Shown here one piece after another: positions 18,956 to 28,270 of a stretch of 64,000 nt of DNA. The notes under the pieces are model-generated. The model searched no databases. It was not told where the DNA came from and worked only from the letters and a program-made list of their open reading frames with translations. Within the stretch, counting starts at the first letter, position 1, and every line of letters starts with the position of its first letter. The stretch comes from Bacteroidota bacterium (GTDB lineage Bacteria > Bacteroidota > Bacteroidia > Chitinophagales > Saprospiraceae), in assembly GCA_020160935.1 (NCBI GenBank), contig JAIUPL010000007.1, forward strand, positions 1 to 64,000, written 5' to 3'. Made by a program: the position numbers and the translations under genes.

Positions 18956-19873
18956 ATGGCAAACAACCCCTTCCGGTTATCCGCTTTGATTTGCCTTTTT
19001 TACCTGCTTTCGGTCGCTTCCACCTCGGCTCAAGACCTGCGGAAGGACAAAAGTTTTTTTCAGAAAAAAAAGGGAGAATTCGGGCTGTGGCTCAAACAAA
19101 ATAAACTCGACAGAATTTTCATCGCCGACAGCGTGTCCGTTTCCACGCAGAAAGTGACCTTGTTTCTACGCCCTCAGTACAAGGGCGCGCACGTGTGCGA
19201 CTCCATTCAGCGCGCCTGGGACAAACTGGAACAGGACAACCGCAAGGTCAACGGGCAATATTTCCACGAACGACTGCTGCACAAATGGGCCTTCCTCACA
19301 GAAGTGCGCGAAGACCAGGTAGAAGTGGTGGTGCGTTGCCACGATCCGGCCCATTTTATGGCCAAAGTGTATTCCAAAAACGGAAAAGTACCGGTAGAAC
19401 AACGCAGCATCCGCTCGGCCGCTGTGGCCGAAGTAAGCACCCCCGTTTCCCTGCAGGATGTGAACATTGGCGACAACAAAGCGTTGGTACGTGGTAAAAA
19501 TGTGACGGCTGTATGCAATACGGCACGCAGGTTTTTGGTTAACACGTATAAAGGCAAGGGAACACCCGTTTTGTGGAAGGCCCGTGTGGACAGTTCTTAT
19601 ACCGCCTACGACGAATTTATTTTGGAAGTAACCCACTTAAGTTACGAAATTTGTCCGGACGGATACTTCGAATACCACCGAATTTACGTCAAGGGTCTTC
19701 AAAAGGGTGAAGATGTCGAACTCTCCTGGGAATTTCAGGGCAAATACGGTTCCGGCATTGTTTTCCCGCCCCGAAAGAATGACTACAAGGACATGGATCT
19801 GAAATACAAGAGCAATCTGGAGGAATACCAAAGGCGGCTCTTTAAAAAATTAACGGATTACCTTCGCCAATGA
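18956..19873 (+). CDS. Secreted protein of unknown function
   Basis: The 305-residue product begins with a signal peptide (MANNPFRLSALICLFYLLSVASTSAQ) and is therefore exported. The mature part is basic at both ends and rich in beta strands; I recognise no domain. It overlaps the next gene by four bases (ATGA), so the two are co-translated and probably work together, perhaps as a periplasmic part and an inner-membrane part (inference). Confidence 0.65.
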   Translation: MANNPFRLSALICLFYLLSVASTSAQDLRKDKSFFQKKKGEFGLWLKQNKLDRIFIADSVSVSTQKVTLFLRPQYKGAHVCDSIQRAWDKLEQDNRKVNGQYFHERLLHKWAFLTEVREDQVEVVVRCHDPAHFMAKVYSKNGKVPVEQRSIRSAAVAEVSTPVSLQDVNIGDNKALVRGKNVTAVCNTARRFLVNTYKGKGTPVLWKARVDSSYTAYDEFILEVTHLSYEICPDGYFEYHRIYVKGLQKGEDVELSWEFQGKYGSGIVFPPRKNDYKDMDLKYKSNLEEYQRRLFKKLTDYLRQ

Positions 19874-20370
19874 CAACTTCAGAAACATCCACTATCGCCA
19901 GGTCAATGGCAGATACTGACGCAACAACCAACACAGCCCCGGCGGCGCCGCTGTCGCCCCGTACGCGTATCGCGCGGCTTATCCTCATTTATCACTTCAT
20001 CCTGATTGGCGTTTCCTGCGTGTTCTATATTCTGCGCGGGTTCGACTTCGAAGAGTTTACGTCCCTCATGGGCGTATTGGCGCCGATCACAGCCTTATAT
20101 GGCGGTGCAGTGTTCCGTTTTCTCGGTCGCAGCATCACCGAACCCAACCTGACGGCACAGAACGGGTTTCCGATCAACAGCCTGGTCAAATGGCTGGTGC
20201 ATGGCCACTTTATTGTAGTACTCACCCTGATTACCATCAAAGCGCTGGCGCCCAATGTGCTCAATTTTCAGGATATGACCATGTTCCTCACACTGGTCGA
20301 GTCGGCACTCGGTGTGTACATGGGCAATATTATTCTGGCCTTGTTTGAAGGAAAAAGCACTGAAAAGTAG
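19870..20370 (+). CDS. Inner-membrane protein of unknown function
   Basis: The 166-residue protein has about four hydrophobic segments (LILIYHFILIGVSCVFYIL, TSLMGVLAPITALYGGAVF, GHFIVVLTLITIKALAP, LTLVESALGVYMGNIILALF) after a Thr/Ala-rich N-terminal tail of about 35 residues. Its start overlaps the stop of the secreted-protein gene by four bases. No family recognised. Confidence 0.65.
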   Translation: MTTSETSTIARSMADTDATTNTAPAAPLSPRTRIARLILIYHFILIGVSCVFYILRGFDFEEFTSLMGVLAPITALYGGAVFRFLGRSITEPNLTAQNGFPINSLVKWLVHGHFIVVLTLITIKALAPNVLNFQDMTMFLTLVESALGVYMGNIILALFEGKSTEK

Positions 20371-20422
20371 GAGGCTTAGAGGTATTCCCGCAGAGGTGTT
20401 TTCCTTCGTAGAGTAATTTTCT

Positions 20423-20574
20423 GTAGAGTAATTTCCCGCAGATGGCGCAGATTTACCCGCAGATTTACGCAGATCGTAGAGTACACTTATTTCTTCCAAA
20501 CGATAGTAAGGTGTACTCTACGATCTGCGTAAATCTGCGGGTAAATCTGCGCCATCTGCGGGAAATTACTCTAC
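20423..20574. repeat. Perfect 64-bp inverted repeat built of CGCAGATTTA words
   Basis: Arms 20423-20486 and 20511-20574 are exact reverse complements over 64 bases with a 24-base loop. Words are CCGCAGATGGCGCAGA, TTTACCCGCAGA, TTTACGCAGAT, with CGTAGAGTAAT and CGTAGAGTACAC at the two ends of the arm. It lies between convergent genes (membrane protein and helicase). Confidence 0.92.
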
Positions 20575-20601
20575 GAGGGAAAAAAACTCTGCAGAAACCC
20601 C

Positions 20602-22920
20602 TCACTCCACCACCTGCAATTTCGCAAACTTCAGCACGATCCGCCGCTCCTCCATATCGTCGTTTTTGAACTGGATGGTGGCTACCTTATTGTCTTTGGG
20701 CCCTTCTACGTGGCTCACTTTTCCCTCCCCGAATTTGAGGTGCAGTACTGTAACGCCTGGAACGATGACTTCCGGTGGCGAGGCTTTGAAATCGGCCGGC
20801 GCTACTGCTGGCGCAGCACTTTTGGCCTGTCGCAGGCGTGGCGTCGCGAAATTCCCGCTGACGCTGGCACGGGCCGGCGCCGACTCGCGCACCATCGACT
20901 GCGATTGCCCCCGAGCCTGACCGATGCCGCCCAGAAATTCAAAATGCTCCAGTCCGATTTCTTCCAGAAAACGAGACGGTTCGCTCACCCGGATTTGCCC
21001 GAAACGATAACGGTTTTGTGCAAATGAAATGGTGAGAAATTCCTTGGCCCGCGTGATCGCCACATAAAAAAGGCGGCGTTCCTCATCCAGTCCGTTCATA
21101 TCTTCCATCGACATAAAAGAGGGAAACAGGTTTTCCTCCATACCCGTCACAAAAATGCTGCGGTATTCGAGGCCTTTCGCTGCGTGAACGCTCATCAGCG
21201 TAATGTGGTCGCCAGTGTCATTTTTTTCATCGGCATCGGTCAGCAGTGTGATGGTTTGCAGGTAAGCCGCCAGCGTGTGGCCCATATCCACGCCATCCGA
21301 TTCGGGCAGTACGATTTCCGTGTTGGAGGCCGGCGCATTGTCCGTAAATTCGGAAATGGCGTCGAGCACGGCATTCACGTTTTCGAGGCGGCCGATACCT
21401 TCCGGGCTGGTGTCGCCTTTCAGCATTTCAAACAGGCCCGATTTGCGCAGGATGTCCGATGCCAGGCGAAAGGCCGATTCGGTGTCGGCCCGGCGTTGCC
21501 AGTCTTCCACCATATGGCGGAAATTGGCCAGCGATTTCCGGGCGCGGTCGGTCACATCCAGGTCGGGCAGCATCATGGCCTCCCACATGGTGAGGTTGTA
21601 CTGTCCGGCGAGCGCGCTGAGTTTGTCCACCGTCGCGTCGCTGATACCGCGGGTGGGAAAATTGATGATACGCCGCAGGGCTTCCTCGTCGCGCGGGTTG
21701 ACGGCCAGGCGCAAGTAGGCCACAAAATCCTTTACCTCCTTGCGCTGGTAGAACGACATGCCGCCGAATACCCGATAAGTGAGGTTCAGGCGGCGGAGGT
21801 GTTCCTCAAATTTGCGGCTTTGCGAGTTGGTGCGGTACAGGATGGCAATTTCTGAATTAGCCAGGTGGTAGCGGTGTTTGTGTTCGAGAATGAGGTCGGC
21901 CACGCGGCGGCCCTCCTCGTCGTCGGTCACACATTTCAGCAATTTGATTTTGTGGCGGTCTTCCTTGTCGGTCCAGATCGTTTTGGGCAGTTGCCGGCGG
22001 TTGTGGGAAATGACCTCGTTGGCGGCCGATACGATGTGGTGGGTACTGCGATAGTTTTGTTCGAGTTTGAACGTTTGCAGGGTAGGGTAGTCCTTTTCAA
22101 AATCGAGGATATTGTCAATGGTAGCGCCACGGAATGCGTAGATACTTTGCGCATCGTCGCCCACCACGAATACATTTTCTGTGCTACCCGGGTATTTCAG
22201 CAGGCGGCGCAGGATGGCGTATTGCAGGAAGTTGGTGTCCTGAAACTCGTCGACGTGGATATACTTGAATTTACGCTGGTATTTCTCGAGTACCCCGTCG
22301 GGGTTGTCGCGAAACAGCCGATAGAGTTGAAACAGCAGGTCGTCGAAATCCATCGCGCCGGAGCGCTGGCAGCGCAATACATACTTTTCATATATATCTA
22401 CGATGTAAGGGCGTTTGGCAGCGCGGTCCTGCTGCATCATATCGGCGTTTTCCCGATAGGCTTTTGGCGTAATCAGGTTGCTTTTCGACAGGGAAATACG
22501 CGAGCGAATGGCCGAGGCATTATAAGTATTCGGATCGAGGTTCATTTCCTTGATGATCGCCCGCAATACGCTGGTTGTGTCGTCGGTATCGTAAATGGAA
22601 AACGAAGCCGGGTACCCGATGCGCGTGGCTTCCGAGCGCAGGATGCGTGCAAACACCGAGTGGAAAGTACCCGCCCACACCTGTTGCGCTTTGGGGCCTA
22701 CCACTTTTTCGATGCGGTCTTTCATTTCGCGCGCCGATTTGTTGGTAAACGTCAGCGTCAGGATTTCCCAGGGCGCAATGCCTTTTTCGAGCAGGTGCGC
22801 GATGCGATAGGTCAACACCCGTGTTTTGCCCGAGCCAGGCCCCGCTATCACCAGCACCGGGCCTTCCGTTGTGGTAACGGCTGCGCGTTGTACAGGATTG
22901 AGTTCGTCGAGATAGGTCAT
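20602..22920 (-). CDS. pcrA: UvrD/Rep/PcrA-type ATP-dependent 3'-5' DNA helicase
   Basis: The 772-residue superfamily 1 helicase unwinds DNA in repair and in clearing replication obstacles. ATG 22920 gives MTYLDELNPVQRAAV, the usual Q-motif start. Motif I is AGPGSGKTRVLTYRIAHLL; motif II VDEFQDTN; motif III VVGDDAQSIYAFRGA; motif IV QNYRSTHHIVSAANEVI; motif V/VI VHAAKGLEYRSIFV and EERRLFYVAITRAKEFL. The C-terminal about 50 residues form the small Tudor-like tail (VLHLKFGEGKVSHVEG) of the PcrA group. Confidence 0.93.
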   Translation of the reverse strand: MTYLDELNPVQRAAVTTTEGPVLVIAGPGSGKTRVLTYRIAHLLEKGIAPWEILTLTFTNKSAREMKDRIEKVVGPKAQQVWAGTFHSVFARILRSEATRIGYPASFSIYDTDDTTSVLRAIIKEMNLDPNTYNASAIRSRISLSKSNLITPKAYRENADMMQQDRAAKRPYIVDIYEKYVLRCQRSGAMDFDDLLFQLYRLFRDNPDGVLEKYQRKFKYIHVDEFQDTNFLQYAILRRLLKYPGSTENVFVVGDDAQSIYAFRGATIDNILDFEKDYPTLQTFKLEQNYRSTHHIVSAANEVISHNRRQLPKTIWTDKEDRHKIKLLKCVTDDEEGRRVADLILEHKHRYHLANSEIAILYRTNSQSRKFEEHLRRLNLTYRVFGGMSFYQRKEVKDFVAYLRLAVNPRDEEALRRIINFPTRGISDATVDKLSALAGQYNLTMWEAMMLPDLDVTDRARKSLANFRHMVEDWQRRADTESAFRLASDILRKSGLFEMLKGDTSPEGIGRLENVNAVLDAISEFTDNAPASNTEIVLPESDGVDMGHTLAAYLQTITLLTDADEKNDTGDHITLMSVHAAKGLEYRSIFVTGMEENLFPSFMSMEDMNGLDEERRLFYVAITRAKEFLTISFAQNRYRFGQIRVSEPSRFLEEIGLEHFEFLGGIGQARGQSQSMVRESAPARASVSGNFATPRLRQAKSAAPAVAPADFKASPPEVIVPGVTVLHLKFGEGKVSHVEGPKDNKVATIQFKNDDMEERRIVLKFAKLQVVE

Positions 22921-22985
22921 GTCGGGAATTAGAAGTGAGAATTGAGAAGCGAGAGGTGAGACTGCGTAGATTACACCTGTCAAAT
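22921..22985. repeat. One-armed GAGAAG/GTGAGA tract with CGTAGATTACACC
   Basis: Just upstream of the helicase start are GAAGTGAGAATTGAGAAGCGAGAGGTGAGA words followed by CGTAGATTACACC (22965-22977), the shared apex word. No facing arm is seen; the tract would be in the helicase leader. Confidence 0.65.
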
Positions 22986-22996
22986 TAAACCCCTCG

Positions 22997-23004
22997 CGAA
23001 GGTA
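22997..23004 (-). promoter_or_regulatory. Possible -7 box for the helicase gene
   Basis: TACCTTCG on the minus strand differs from TAnnTTTG by one base and lies 76 bases upstream of ATG 22920. Confidence 0.35.
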
Positions 23005-23055
23005 CGCGGCCGGAGGGAGGGAGAAAAGGAATTTTAAATAAAATGTTTCAATTTG

Positions 23056-23196
23056 GTTATCCGTTATCGGTTATTAGTTATTAGGGGTGGTAGGGGGCCA
23101 TCTGTACAACTATTTGGCTACCCCGAAAGGGACGTCAGACAGTTGTATAGATGGCCCCCTACCACCCCTAATAACTAATAACCGATAACGGATAAC
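23056..23196. repeat. Word-built inverted repeat, copy 2 of the GGTGGTAGGGGGCCAT family
   Basis: The outer arm is made of GTTATCCGTTATCGGTTATT words; the inner arm is GGTGGTAGGGGGCCAT and TGTACAACT. The right arm is the complement with few changes. Relative to copy 1 (5702-5854) the apex half differs on both sides in a paired way. It lies between the divergent helicase and rpsJ genes, so here it is not at a gene end. Confidence 0.9.
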
Positions 23197-23222
23197 TTTT
23201 TTCAAGAAAATTTTCAACTCTA

Positions 23223-23255
23223 TTTGGTTTTTCAAATCCCTTGTGCTTACCTTTG
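23223..23255 (+). promoter_or_regulatory. Promoter of the ribosomal superoperon
   Basis: -33 TTTG (23223-23226) and -7 TACCTTTG (23248-23255) are 21 bases apart, a full match to the Bacteroidota consensus. The leader to rpsJ is about 85 bases. Confidence 0.75.
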
Positions 23256-23346
23256 CGGGCGCTTTTGAAGCAAGGGGTACAAAATTCAATTTTGTTTCGC
23301 CTCCTTCGAAGTGTTGAAATTGAAATTTTAAATTCTTTTCAGGGTA

Positions 23347-23655
23347 ATGAATCAGAAAATTCGCATCAAACTCCGGTCTTACGACTACAACTTGGTAGAC
23401 AAGTCTACCGAGAAAATCGTGAAGACTGTACGTGCGAGTGGAGCCGTCGTAACTGGCCCGATTCCGCTGCCGACCGAGAAAGAAATATTCACCGTGCTGC
23501 GTTCTCCGCACGTGAATAAGAAGGCTCGTGAGCAGTTCCAGTTGCGCACCCACAAGCGCTTGATTGAAATTTATACACCGACGCAAAAAACGGTGGACGC
23601 TCTCTCCAAGTTGGAACTGCCGAGCGGTGTTGACATTCAAGTCAAACTCACCTAA
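23347..23655 (+). CDS. rpsJ: 30S ribosomal protein S10
   Basis: The 102-residue protein is a full-length S10 of the small-subunit head, also a partner of NusB in antitermination. It has the start [20 protein letters not shown] and the loop [27 protein letters not shown]. It is the first gene of the superoperon. The str genes (rpsL, rpsG, fusA), which precede rpsJ in many bacteria, are not here; a helicase on the other strand is upstream. Confidence 0.97.
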   Translation: MNQKIRIKLRSYDYNLVDKSTEKIVKTVRASGAVVTGPIPLPTEKEIFTVLRSPHVNKKAREQFQLRTHKRLIEIYTPTQKTVDALSKLELPSGVDIQVKLT

Positions 23656-23846
23656 TTCGCATCATTCTTAAGGAGTCAAGTCTGTTGTTTCCGAAGGTAT
23701 TCAAAGTGGTGGCGTTTACGTACTAACTGAATACATTCGAAAGCGGTTCCGATTCACGGAAGATCGCTTTTCGTATGTCGGCACTTTTCGAAGCACTGCT
23801 TGAAAGAAATTCATACATATCGTTCAATTCCATAAACGACAAAACA

Positions 23847-24470
23847 GTGAACGGTCTGATTGGCAAAAAAATCGGCATGACCAGCATCTACGACAACAAC
23901 GGTAAGAACGTTGCGGTCACGATCATAGAGGCAGGCCCCTGCGTGGTAACGCAAGTTCGCACGGAAGAAACGGACGGCTATTCTGCCCTCCAACTTGCTT
24001 TCGGCGATCGCAAGGCAAAAAATACACCGAAAGCCCTCATGGGTCACTTCAAAAAAGCAGGTGTAGAAGAGCCTTTGCACAAAGTACAGGAGTTTCGCAA
24101 CTCCAGCCTTTCCAAAAATCTCGGCGACGAAGTAACAGTGTCCGATGTATTTGCAGAAGGCGACAAAGTAGTAGTAACCGGCACCTCCAAAGGTAAAGGT
24201 TTCCAGGGCGTTGTTCGTCGCCACGGCTTCGGCGGTGTGATGCAGCAAACCCACGGTCAGCACAACCGTCTGCGCGCTCCGGGTTCGCTCGGTAACTCGT
24301 CTTTCGCTGCCAAGGTAATGAAAGGCATGCGCATGGCAGGTCACATGGGCGCCGCTCAGGTGAAAGTGCGTAAACTGCAGATTATCAAAGTGTTCCCAGA
24401 CCAGAATATCATCCTGATCAAGGGTGCTATCCCCGGCCACAAGGGCGCTTATGTAACGATTGAAAAATAA
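23847..24470 (+). CDS. rplC: 50S ribosomal protein L3
   Basis: L3 binds near the 3' end of 23S rRNA and starts large-subunit assembly. The GTG at 23847 gives [20 protein letters not shown], the family start, and 207 residues. An upstream in-frame ATG at 23775 would add 24 residues without homology. [27 protein letters not shown] is the conserved central loop. Confidence 0.95.
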   Translation: MNGLIGKKIGMTSIYDNNGKNVAVTIIEAGPCVVTQVRTEETDGYSALQLAFGDRKAKNTPKALMGHFKKAGVEEPLHKVQEFRNSSLSKNLGDEVTVSDVFAEGDKVVVTGTSKGKGFQGVVRRHGFGGVMQQTHGQHNRLRAPGSLGNSSFAAKVMKGMRMAGHMGAAQVKVRKLQIIKVFPDQNIILIKGAIPGHKGAYVTIEK

Positions 24471-24499
24471 TTTTTTGACCAATACTAATTTCTTCGGAA

Positions 24500-25126
24500 A
24501 TGCAAATTTCGGTCTATAACATCAAAGGCGAATCCACGGGCCGTTCAGTGAACCTCCCGGATGAGATTTTCGGCATCGAACCACACGAACACAGCGTATG
24601 GCTCGACGTGAAACGCTACCTCGCGGCACAACGCCAGGGTACGCATAAATCCAAAGAACGCAGCGAGATCAGCGGCTCTACCCGCAAACTCCATAAGCAG
24701 AAAGGTACCGGTGGCTCCCGTAAGGGCGACATCAACAACCCGCTGTACCGTGGTGGTGGCCGTGTATTCGGCCCGCGCCCGCGCAACTACGATATTCAGG
24801 TGAACGCCAAAGTGCGCCGCCTGGCTCGTCGCAGCGCTCTGTCGGCCAAAGCGAAAGCAGGTAACCTCTTCATCGTGGAAGATTTCTCGTTCGACGCTCC
24901 CAAAACCAGCCAGTTCCTGGCTATTCTGAAAGCGCTGAACGTGGCTGATAAAAAACCGCTGACCGTTACAGGCGCTTACGACCAAACGCTGTACCTGTCG
25001 TGCCGCAACATCGCCAAGGCATCTATCGCTCCTGCCACCGACCTGAATACTTATCAGATCGTACAGGCCGGTGCCATCGTGATCGCTGAAAGCGCCATTG
25101 AAAAAATTAAAGAAAATTGCGCGTAA
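24500..25126 (+). CDS. rplD: 50S ribosomal protein L4
   Basis: The 208-residue L4 lines the exit tunnel. Its extended loop is seen as KQKGTGGSRKGDINNPLYRGGGRVFGPRPRNY. It lies 29 bases after rplC. In some bacteria L4 represses its own operon; nothing here shows whether that holds. Confidence 0.96.
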   Translation: MQISVYNIKGESTGRSVNLPDEIFGIEPHEHSVWLDVKRYLAAQRQGTHKSKERSEISGSTRKLHKQKGTGGSRKGDINNPLYRGGGRVFGPRPRNYDIQVNAKVRRLARRSALSAKAKAGNLFIVEDFSFDAPKTSQFLAILKALNVADKKPLTVTGAYDQTLYLSCRNIAKASIAPATDLNTYQIVQAGAIVIAESAIEKIKENCA

Positions 25127-25206
25127 GGTTATTAGTTATTAGTTATTAAGTTATTGGTAATCAACCACTCAGTAACAAATAACGAATAACAAATAACCAA
25201 TAACAA
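25127..25206. repeat. Inverted TTATTAGTTATT/AATAACNAATAAC words between rplD and rplW
   Basis: TTATTAGTTATTAGTTATT AAGTTATTGG words face AACAAATAACGAATAAC and AAATAACCAATAAC words, so a loose hairpin can form inside the operon spacer. Confidence 0.75.
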
Positions 25207-25213
25207 AACTGTT

Positions 25214-25516
25214 ATGGCTAAGCAAATTCTCATCCGGCCGGTCATCACCGAGAAATCGACGAAACTCGCCGACAAGCGCAACACCTACTCTTTTGTGGTG
25301 GACAAAGGCGTGAATAAAATCGAAATCAAAAACGCCGTCGAAAAACAATTCAATGTGTCGGTCGACAGCGTAAATACGGCAGTGATGCCAGGCAAACCAA
25401 AATCTCGCAGCACGAAGACGGCTGTGGTGCGCGGTACGAAATCCTCCTATAAAAAGGCCTTCGTTACCCTCACTCCAGGTGAAACCATCGACATCTTCGG
25501 CAGCACAGAAGAATAA
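25214..25516 (+). CDS. rplW: 50S ribosomal protein L23
   Basis: The 100-residue L23 sits at the tunnel exit and is a docking site for trigger factor and SRP. Recognised by LIRPVITEKSTKLADKRNTYSFVVDKGVNK and the order of genes. It is bounded on both sides by word-repeat spacers. Confidence 0.95.
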   Translation: MAKQILIRPVITEKSTKLADKRNTYSFVVDKGVNKIEIKNAVEKQFNVSVDSVNTAVMPGKPKSRSTKTAVVRGTKSSYKKAFVTLTPGETIDIFGSTEE

Positions 25517-25518
25517 AA

Positions 25519-25616
25519 AGTTAATAGTTATTAAGTTATTAGTTATAAGGGTATTGCCCAGGCTCTCCAGCCAAGAGCAATCTCCACCAATAACCAATAA
25601 CCAATAACCAATAACA
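25519..25616. repeat. Inverted AGTTATTAAGTTATT/CCAATAACCAATAAC words between rplW and rplB
   Basis: The left side is TTAATAGTTATTAAGTTATTAGTTAT; the right side is four tandem CCAATAA units just before the rplB start. The middle (25548-25585) is unrelated sequence. Confidence 0.75.
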
Positions 25617-25624
25617 TAAAAACA

Positions 25625-26455
25625 ATGGCAGTTAAGAAATTCAATCCGCTGACGCCGGGACAACGTTTCCGGGTAGCCATTACGAAAGAGGAACTGACAA
25701 AAGGCGCGAAACCTGAAAAGTCGCTCCTGGTCACGATTGGCAGCACCGGCGGTCGCAACAGCGACGGTCACCGCACTATGCGCAATCGTGGTGGTGGTCA
25801 CAAACGCCGCTATCGCTTTATCGACTTCCGTCGTGATAAAGAAGGCGCCGCTACCGTTCAGTCCATCCAGTATGACCCGAATCGCAGCGCCCACATCGCT
25901 CTGCTTCAGTACGAAGACGGCGAAAAGAGTTACATCATTGCTCCGAAAGGCCTCACCGCCGGCCAGGTAATCTTCTCCGGCCGCGGCGTCGCCCCCGAAA
26001 CGGGCAACTGCCTCTACCTCTCGGAAGTGCCTCTGGGTGCTTTCATCCACAATATCGAAATGCAGCCTGGCCAGGGTGGCGTACTCGTGCGCAGCGCCGG
26101 TAACAGCGCCCAGATGATGGGCCGTGAAGACCGCTACGCCGTAGTAAAACTCCCTTCTGGCGAAACCCGCCGCATCCTGCTGACCTGCCGCGCTACCATC
26201 GGTATCGTAGGCAACGTCGACCACAGCCTCGAAGTGCTCGGTAAAGCAGGTCGTATGCGCTGGAAAGGCTGGCGCCCACGTACGCGTCCGGTGGTGATGA
26301 ACCCCGTCGACCACCCGATGGGTGGTGGTGAAGGCCGCGCTTCTGGTGGTCACCCACGTACACGCAAAGGTCTGAAAGCAAAAGGCGCTAAAACGCGCAG
26401 CCGCACCAAGGCTTCCAATGCACTGATTATCAGCCGTCGCAAAACGGGTAAGTAA
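25625..26455 (+). CDS. rplB: 50S ribosomal protein L2
   Basis: The 276-residue L2 is needed for subunit joining and peptidyl transfer. The C-terminal conserved segment [15 protein letters not shown] is present as [19 protein letters not shown], with the essential His. Length is normal. Confidence 0.97.
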   Translation: MAVKKFNPLTPGQRFRVAITKEELTKGAKPEKSLLVTIGSTGGRNSDGHRTMRNRGGGHKRRYRFIDFRRDKEGAATVQSIQYDPNRSAHIALLQYEDGEKSYIIAPKGLTAGQVIFSGRGVAPETGNCLYLSEVPLGAFIHNIEMQPGQGGVLVRSAGNSAQMMGREDRYAVVKLPSGETRRILLTCRATIGIVGNVDHSLEVLGKAGRMRWKGWRPRTRPVVMNPVDHPMGGGEGRASGGHPRTRKGLKAKGAKTRSRTKASNALIISRRKTGK

Positions 26456-26491
26456 TAAAATTTAACCGGAACTCAAACTCGTAACCGAGAT

Positions 26492-26758
26492 ATGCCGCGT
26501 TCACTTAAAAAAGGCCCTTACATCCACCATACATTGCTGGAAAAAGTGGCCAAATCCAAACAAAGCAACCGCAAACAGGTCATCAAAACCTGGAGCCGTG
26601 CATCCATGATCATTCCCGATATGGTCGGTGAAACAATCGCAGTGCACAATGGTAAAACGTTTGTACCTGTATTCGTAACGGAAAACATGGTAGGCCACAA
26701 ACTCGGAGAATTCTCTCCGACGCGTAACTTCCGTGGTCACGCCGGTAATAAAAAGTAA
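26492..26758 (+). CDS. rpsS: 30S ribosomal protein S19
   Basis: The 88-residue S19 of the small-subunit head begins [19 protein letters not shown] and carries [23 protein letters not shown] and the [16 protein letters not shown] signature. Confidence 0.97.
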   Translation: MPRSLKKGPYIHHTLLEKVAKSKQSNRKQVIKTWSRASMIIPDMVGETIAVHNGKTFVPVFVTENMVGHKLGEFSPTRNFRGHAGNKK

Positions 26759-26775
26759 TTAGGGACGTCGGGGAA

Positions 26776-26818
26776 AAGAAAAGGGCAAAAGGCAACTTGC
26801 AAACTGCAAATGACAAAT
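26776..26818 (+). repeat. GGCAAAAGGCAA word tract between rpsS and rplV
   Basis: The spacer holds AAAAGGGCAAAAGGCAAC, TTGCAAACTGCAAATGAC words. The same GGCAAA word family is found at 28166, 32710 and 33556 in other spacers of this operon. Confidence 0.55.
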
Positions 26819-26858
26819 ATGTCCTGATCTCTTACTCGATCTCAAATTTAAATAAACA

Positions 26859-27230
26859 ATGGAAGCAGTAGCTAAACTGAGAAATTGTCCGATGTCGCCG
26901 CGCAAAATGCGTCTCGTGGTAGACAACATCCGCGGTAAAAAGGTGGTTGATGCCCTCGGCATTCTGAAATACACCAATAAAGAAGCAGCTGTATGGCTCG
27001 AAAAACTCGTCCTGTCCGCTGTCAACAATTGGGAGCAGAAATCCGAACAGGCCGGCACTGCTGACGACTACGAGCTCTACATCAAAACGGCCTTCGTGGA
27101 TCCGGGCGGTATTATCTACCGCTTCCTGCCGGCTCCGCAAGGACGTGCATACCGGGTACGCAAACGCCGCAACCACGTAACCATCGTGGTCGCCAACCGT
27201 GTAGCGCTCGATAGCGAACAAAACTCATAG
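26859..27230 (+). CDS. rplV: 50S ribosomal protein L22
   Basis: The 123-residue L22 lines the tunnel. It has [21 protein letters not shown] at the start and the beta-hairpin part [31 protein letters not shown]. Macrolide-related loop residues cannot be judged by eye. Confidence 0.96.
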   Translation: MEAVAKLRNCPMSPRKMRLVVDNIRGKKVVDALGILKYTNKEAAVWLEKLVLSAVNNWEQKSEQAGTADDYELYIKTAFVDPGGIIYRFLPAPQGRAYRVRKRRNHVTIVVANRVALDSEQNS

Positions 27231-27262
27231 ACTTCACTCATTCGCACATCCTCATTCAGAAT

Positions 27263-28162
27263 ATGGGTCAGAAAGCAAATCCGATTGGTAACCGCCTGGG
27301 CATTATCCGCGGTTGGGATTCTAACTGGTATGCCGATAAAGACTACGGTCTTAAAGTAGTAGAAGACGAAAAAATTCGCAACTACTTGCGTGCACGCCGC
27401 CCGAAAACGGCTACGGCCGACCCGCGCGATCGCAACAAACCGATGCAAAACGGTATCAGCCGTGTTGTGATCGAACGTACCATGAAGCGCGTTACCGTCA
27501 CCATCCACACCAGCCGTCCCGGTATCATCATCGGTAAAGGTGGTAAGGAAGTTGACCTTATTAAAGAAGAACTCAAAGTGCTCACGGGCAAAGATGTTCA
27601 AATCAACATCTTCGAAATCCGTAAGCCCGAACTCGATGCGAACATCGTTGGCGAACAAATCGCCAAACAAATCGAAGCCCGTATCAACTACCGTCGTGCT
27701 ATCAAAGGCGCAATCCAGGGCACCATGCGTGCCGGCGCCGAAGGTATCAAAGTACGTATCAGCGGTCGTGTAGGTGGCGCCGAGATCGCTCGCAGCGAGG
27801 AATACAAAGAGGGCCGTACGCCCCTGCACACCTTCCGTGCCGATATCGACTACGCCTGGGTAGAAGCCCATACCGTATACGGTAAAATCGGTATCAAAGT
27901 GTGGCTGTTCAAAGGCGAAGTCCTCACCAAACGCGAACTGACTCCATTCGCAGCAGCAGAAGGTACCGGCGGTGATCGTCGGGATGGCGATCGCGGCGGA
28001 GATCATCGTGGCGGAGACCGTCGCGGTGGAGATCGCGGAGATCGTCGCGGCGGAGATCGTGGCGAGCGCGGTGAACGCGGCGAACGCCGGGAAGGCGGCG
28101 ATCGCAGAGGCGGTGGCAACCGTGGCGGTGGTAACAACCGTGGCGGCGGCGGACGCAGATAA
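27263..28162 (+). CDS. rpsC: 30S ribosomal protein S3 with an Arg/Gly/Asp-rich C-terminal tail
   Basis: The 299-residue product is a normal S3 up to about residue 225: [28 protein letters not shown], the KH domain with [14 protein letters not shown], and [23 protein letters not shown]. The remaining about 65 residues are almost only Gly, Arg, Asp, Glu and Asn ([36 protein letters not shown]). The tail is encoded by a GGCGGNGATCG-like repeat and resembles RGG RNA-binding tails. The usual length is 210-250 residues. Confidence 0.95.
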   Translation: MGQKANPIGNRLGIIRGWDSNWYADKDYGLKVVEDEKIRNYLRARRPKTATADPRDRNKPMQNGISRVVIERTMKRVTVTIHTSRPGIIIGKGGKEVDLIKEELKVLTGKDVQINIFEIRKPELDANIVGEQIAKQIEARINYRRAIKGAIQGTMRAGAEGIKVRISGRVGGAEIARSEEYKEGRTPLHTFRADIDYAWVEAHTVYGKIGIKVWLFKGEVLTKRELTPFAAAEGTGGDRRDGDRGGDHRGGDRRGGDRGDRRGGDRGERGERGERREGGDRRGGGNRGGGNNRGGGGRR

Positions 28163-28165
28163 AAA

Positions 28166-28200
28166 AGGCAACAGGCAAAAAGCAAGGGGCAAAATAGAAA
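28166..28200 (+). repeat. GGCAACAGGCAAAAAGCAA word tract after rpsC
   Basis: About 35 bases of GGCAA-type words directly after the stop codon; no clear facing arm except a short TTGCCTC at 28214. Confidence 0.5.
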
Positions 28201-28240
28201 TGCCCACTCCTAATTGCCTCTTATTAACAAGTGCCAACCA

Positions 28241-28270
28241 TTGATAATCTTGTATTGTGTCGTACCTTTG
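28241..28270 (+). promoter_or_regulatory. Internal promoter upstream of rplP
   Basis: -33 TTG (28241-28243) and -7 TACCTTTG (28263-28270) are 19 bases apart. The 180-base gap between rpsC and rplP is one of the longest in the operon, which supports a real internal start. The ATG follows at 28343. Confidence 0.6.

Noticed and set aside
18930-19104. Plus-strand frame overlapping the start of the 18956 gene
   Set aside because: Out-of-frame shadow of the signal-peptide region of that gene.
23775-23846. Longer L3 start at 23775
   Set aside because: The family begins at GLIGKKIGM; the added 24 residues have no homology.
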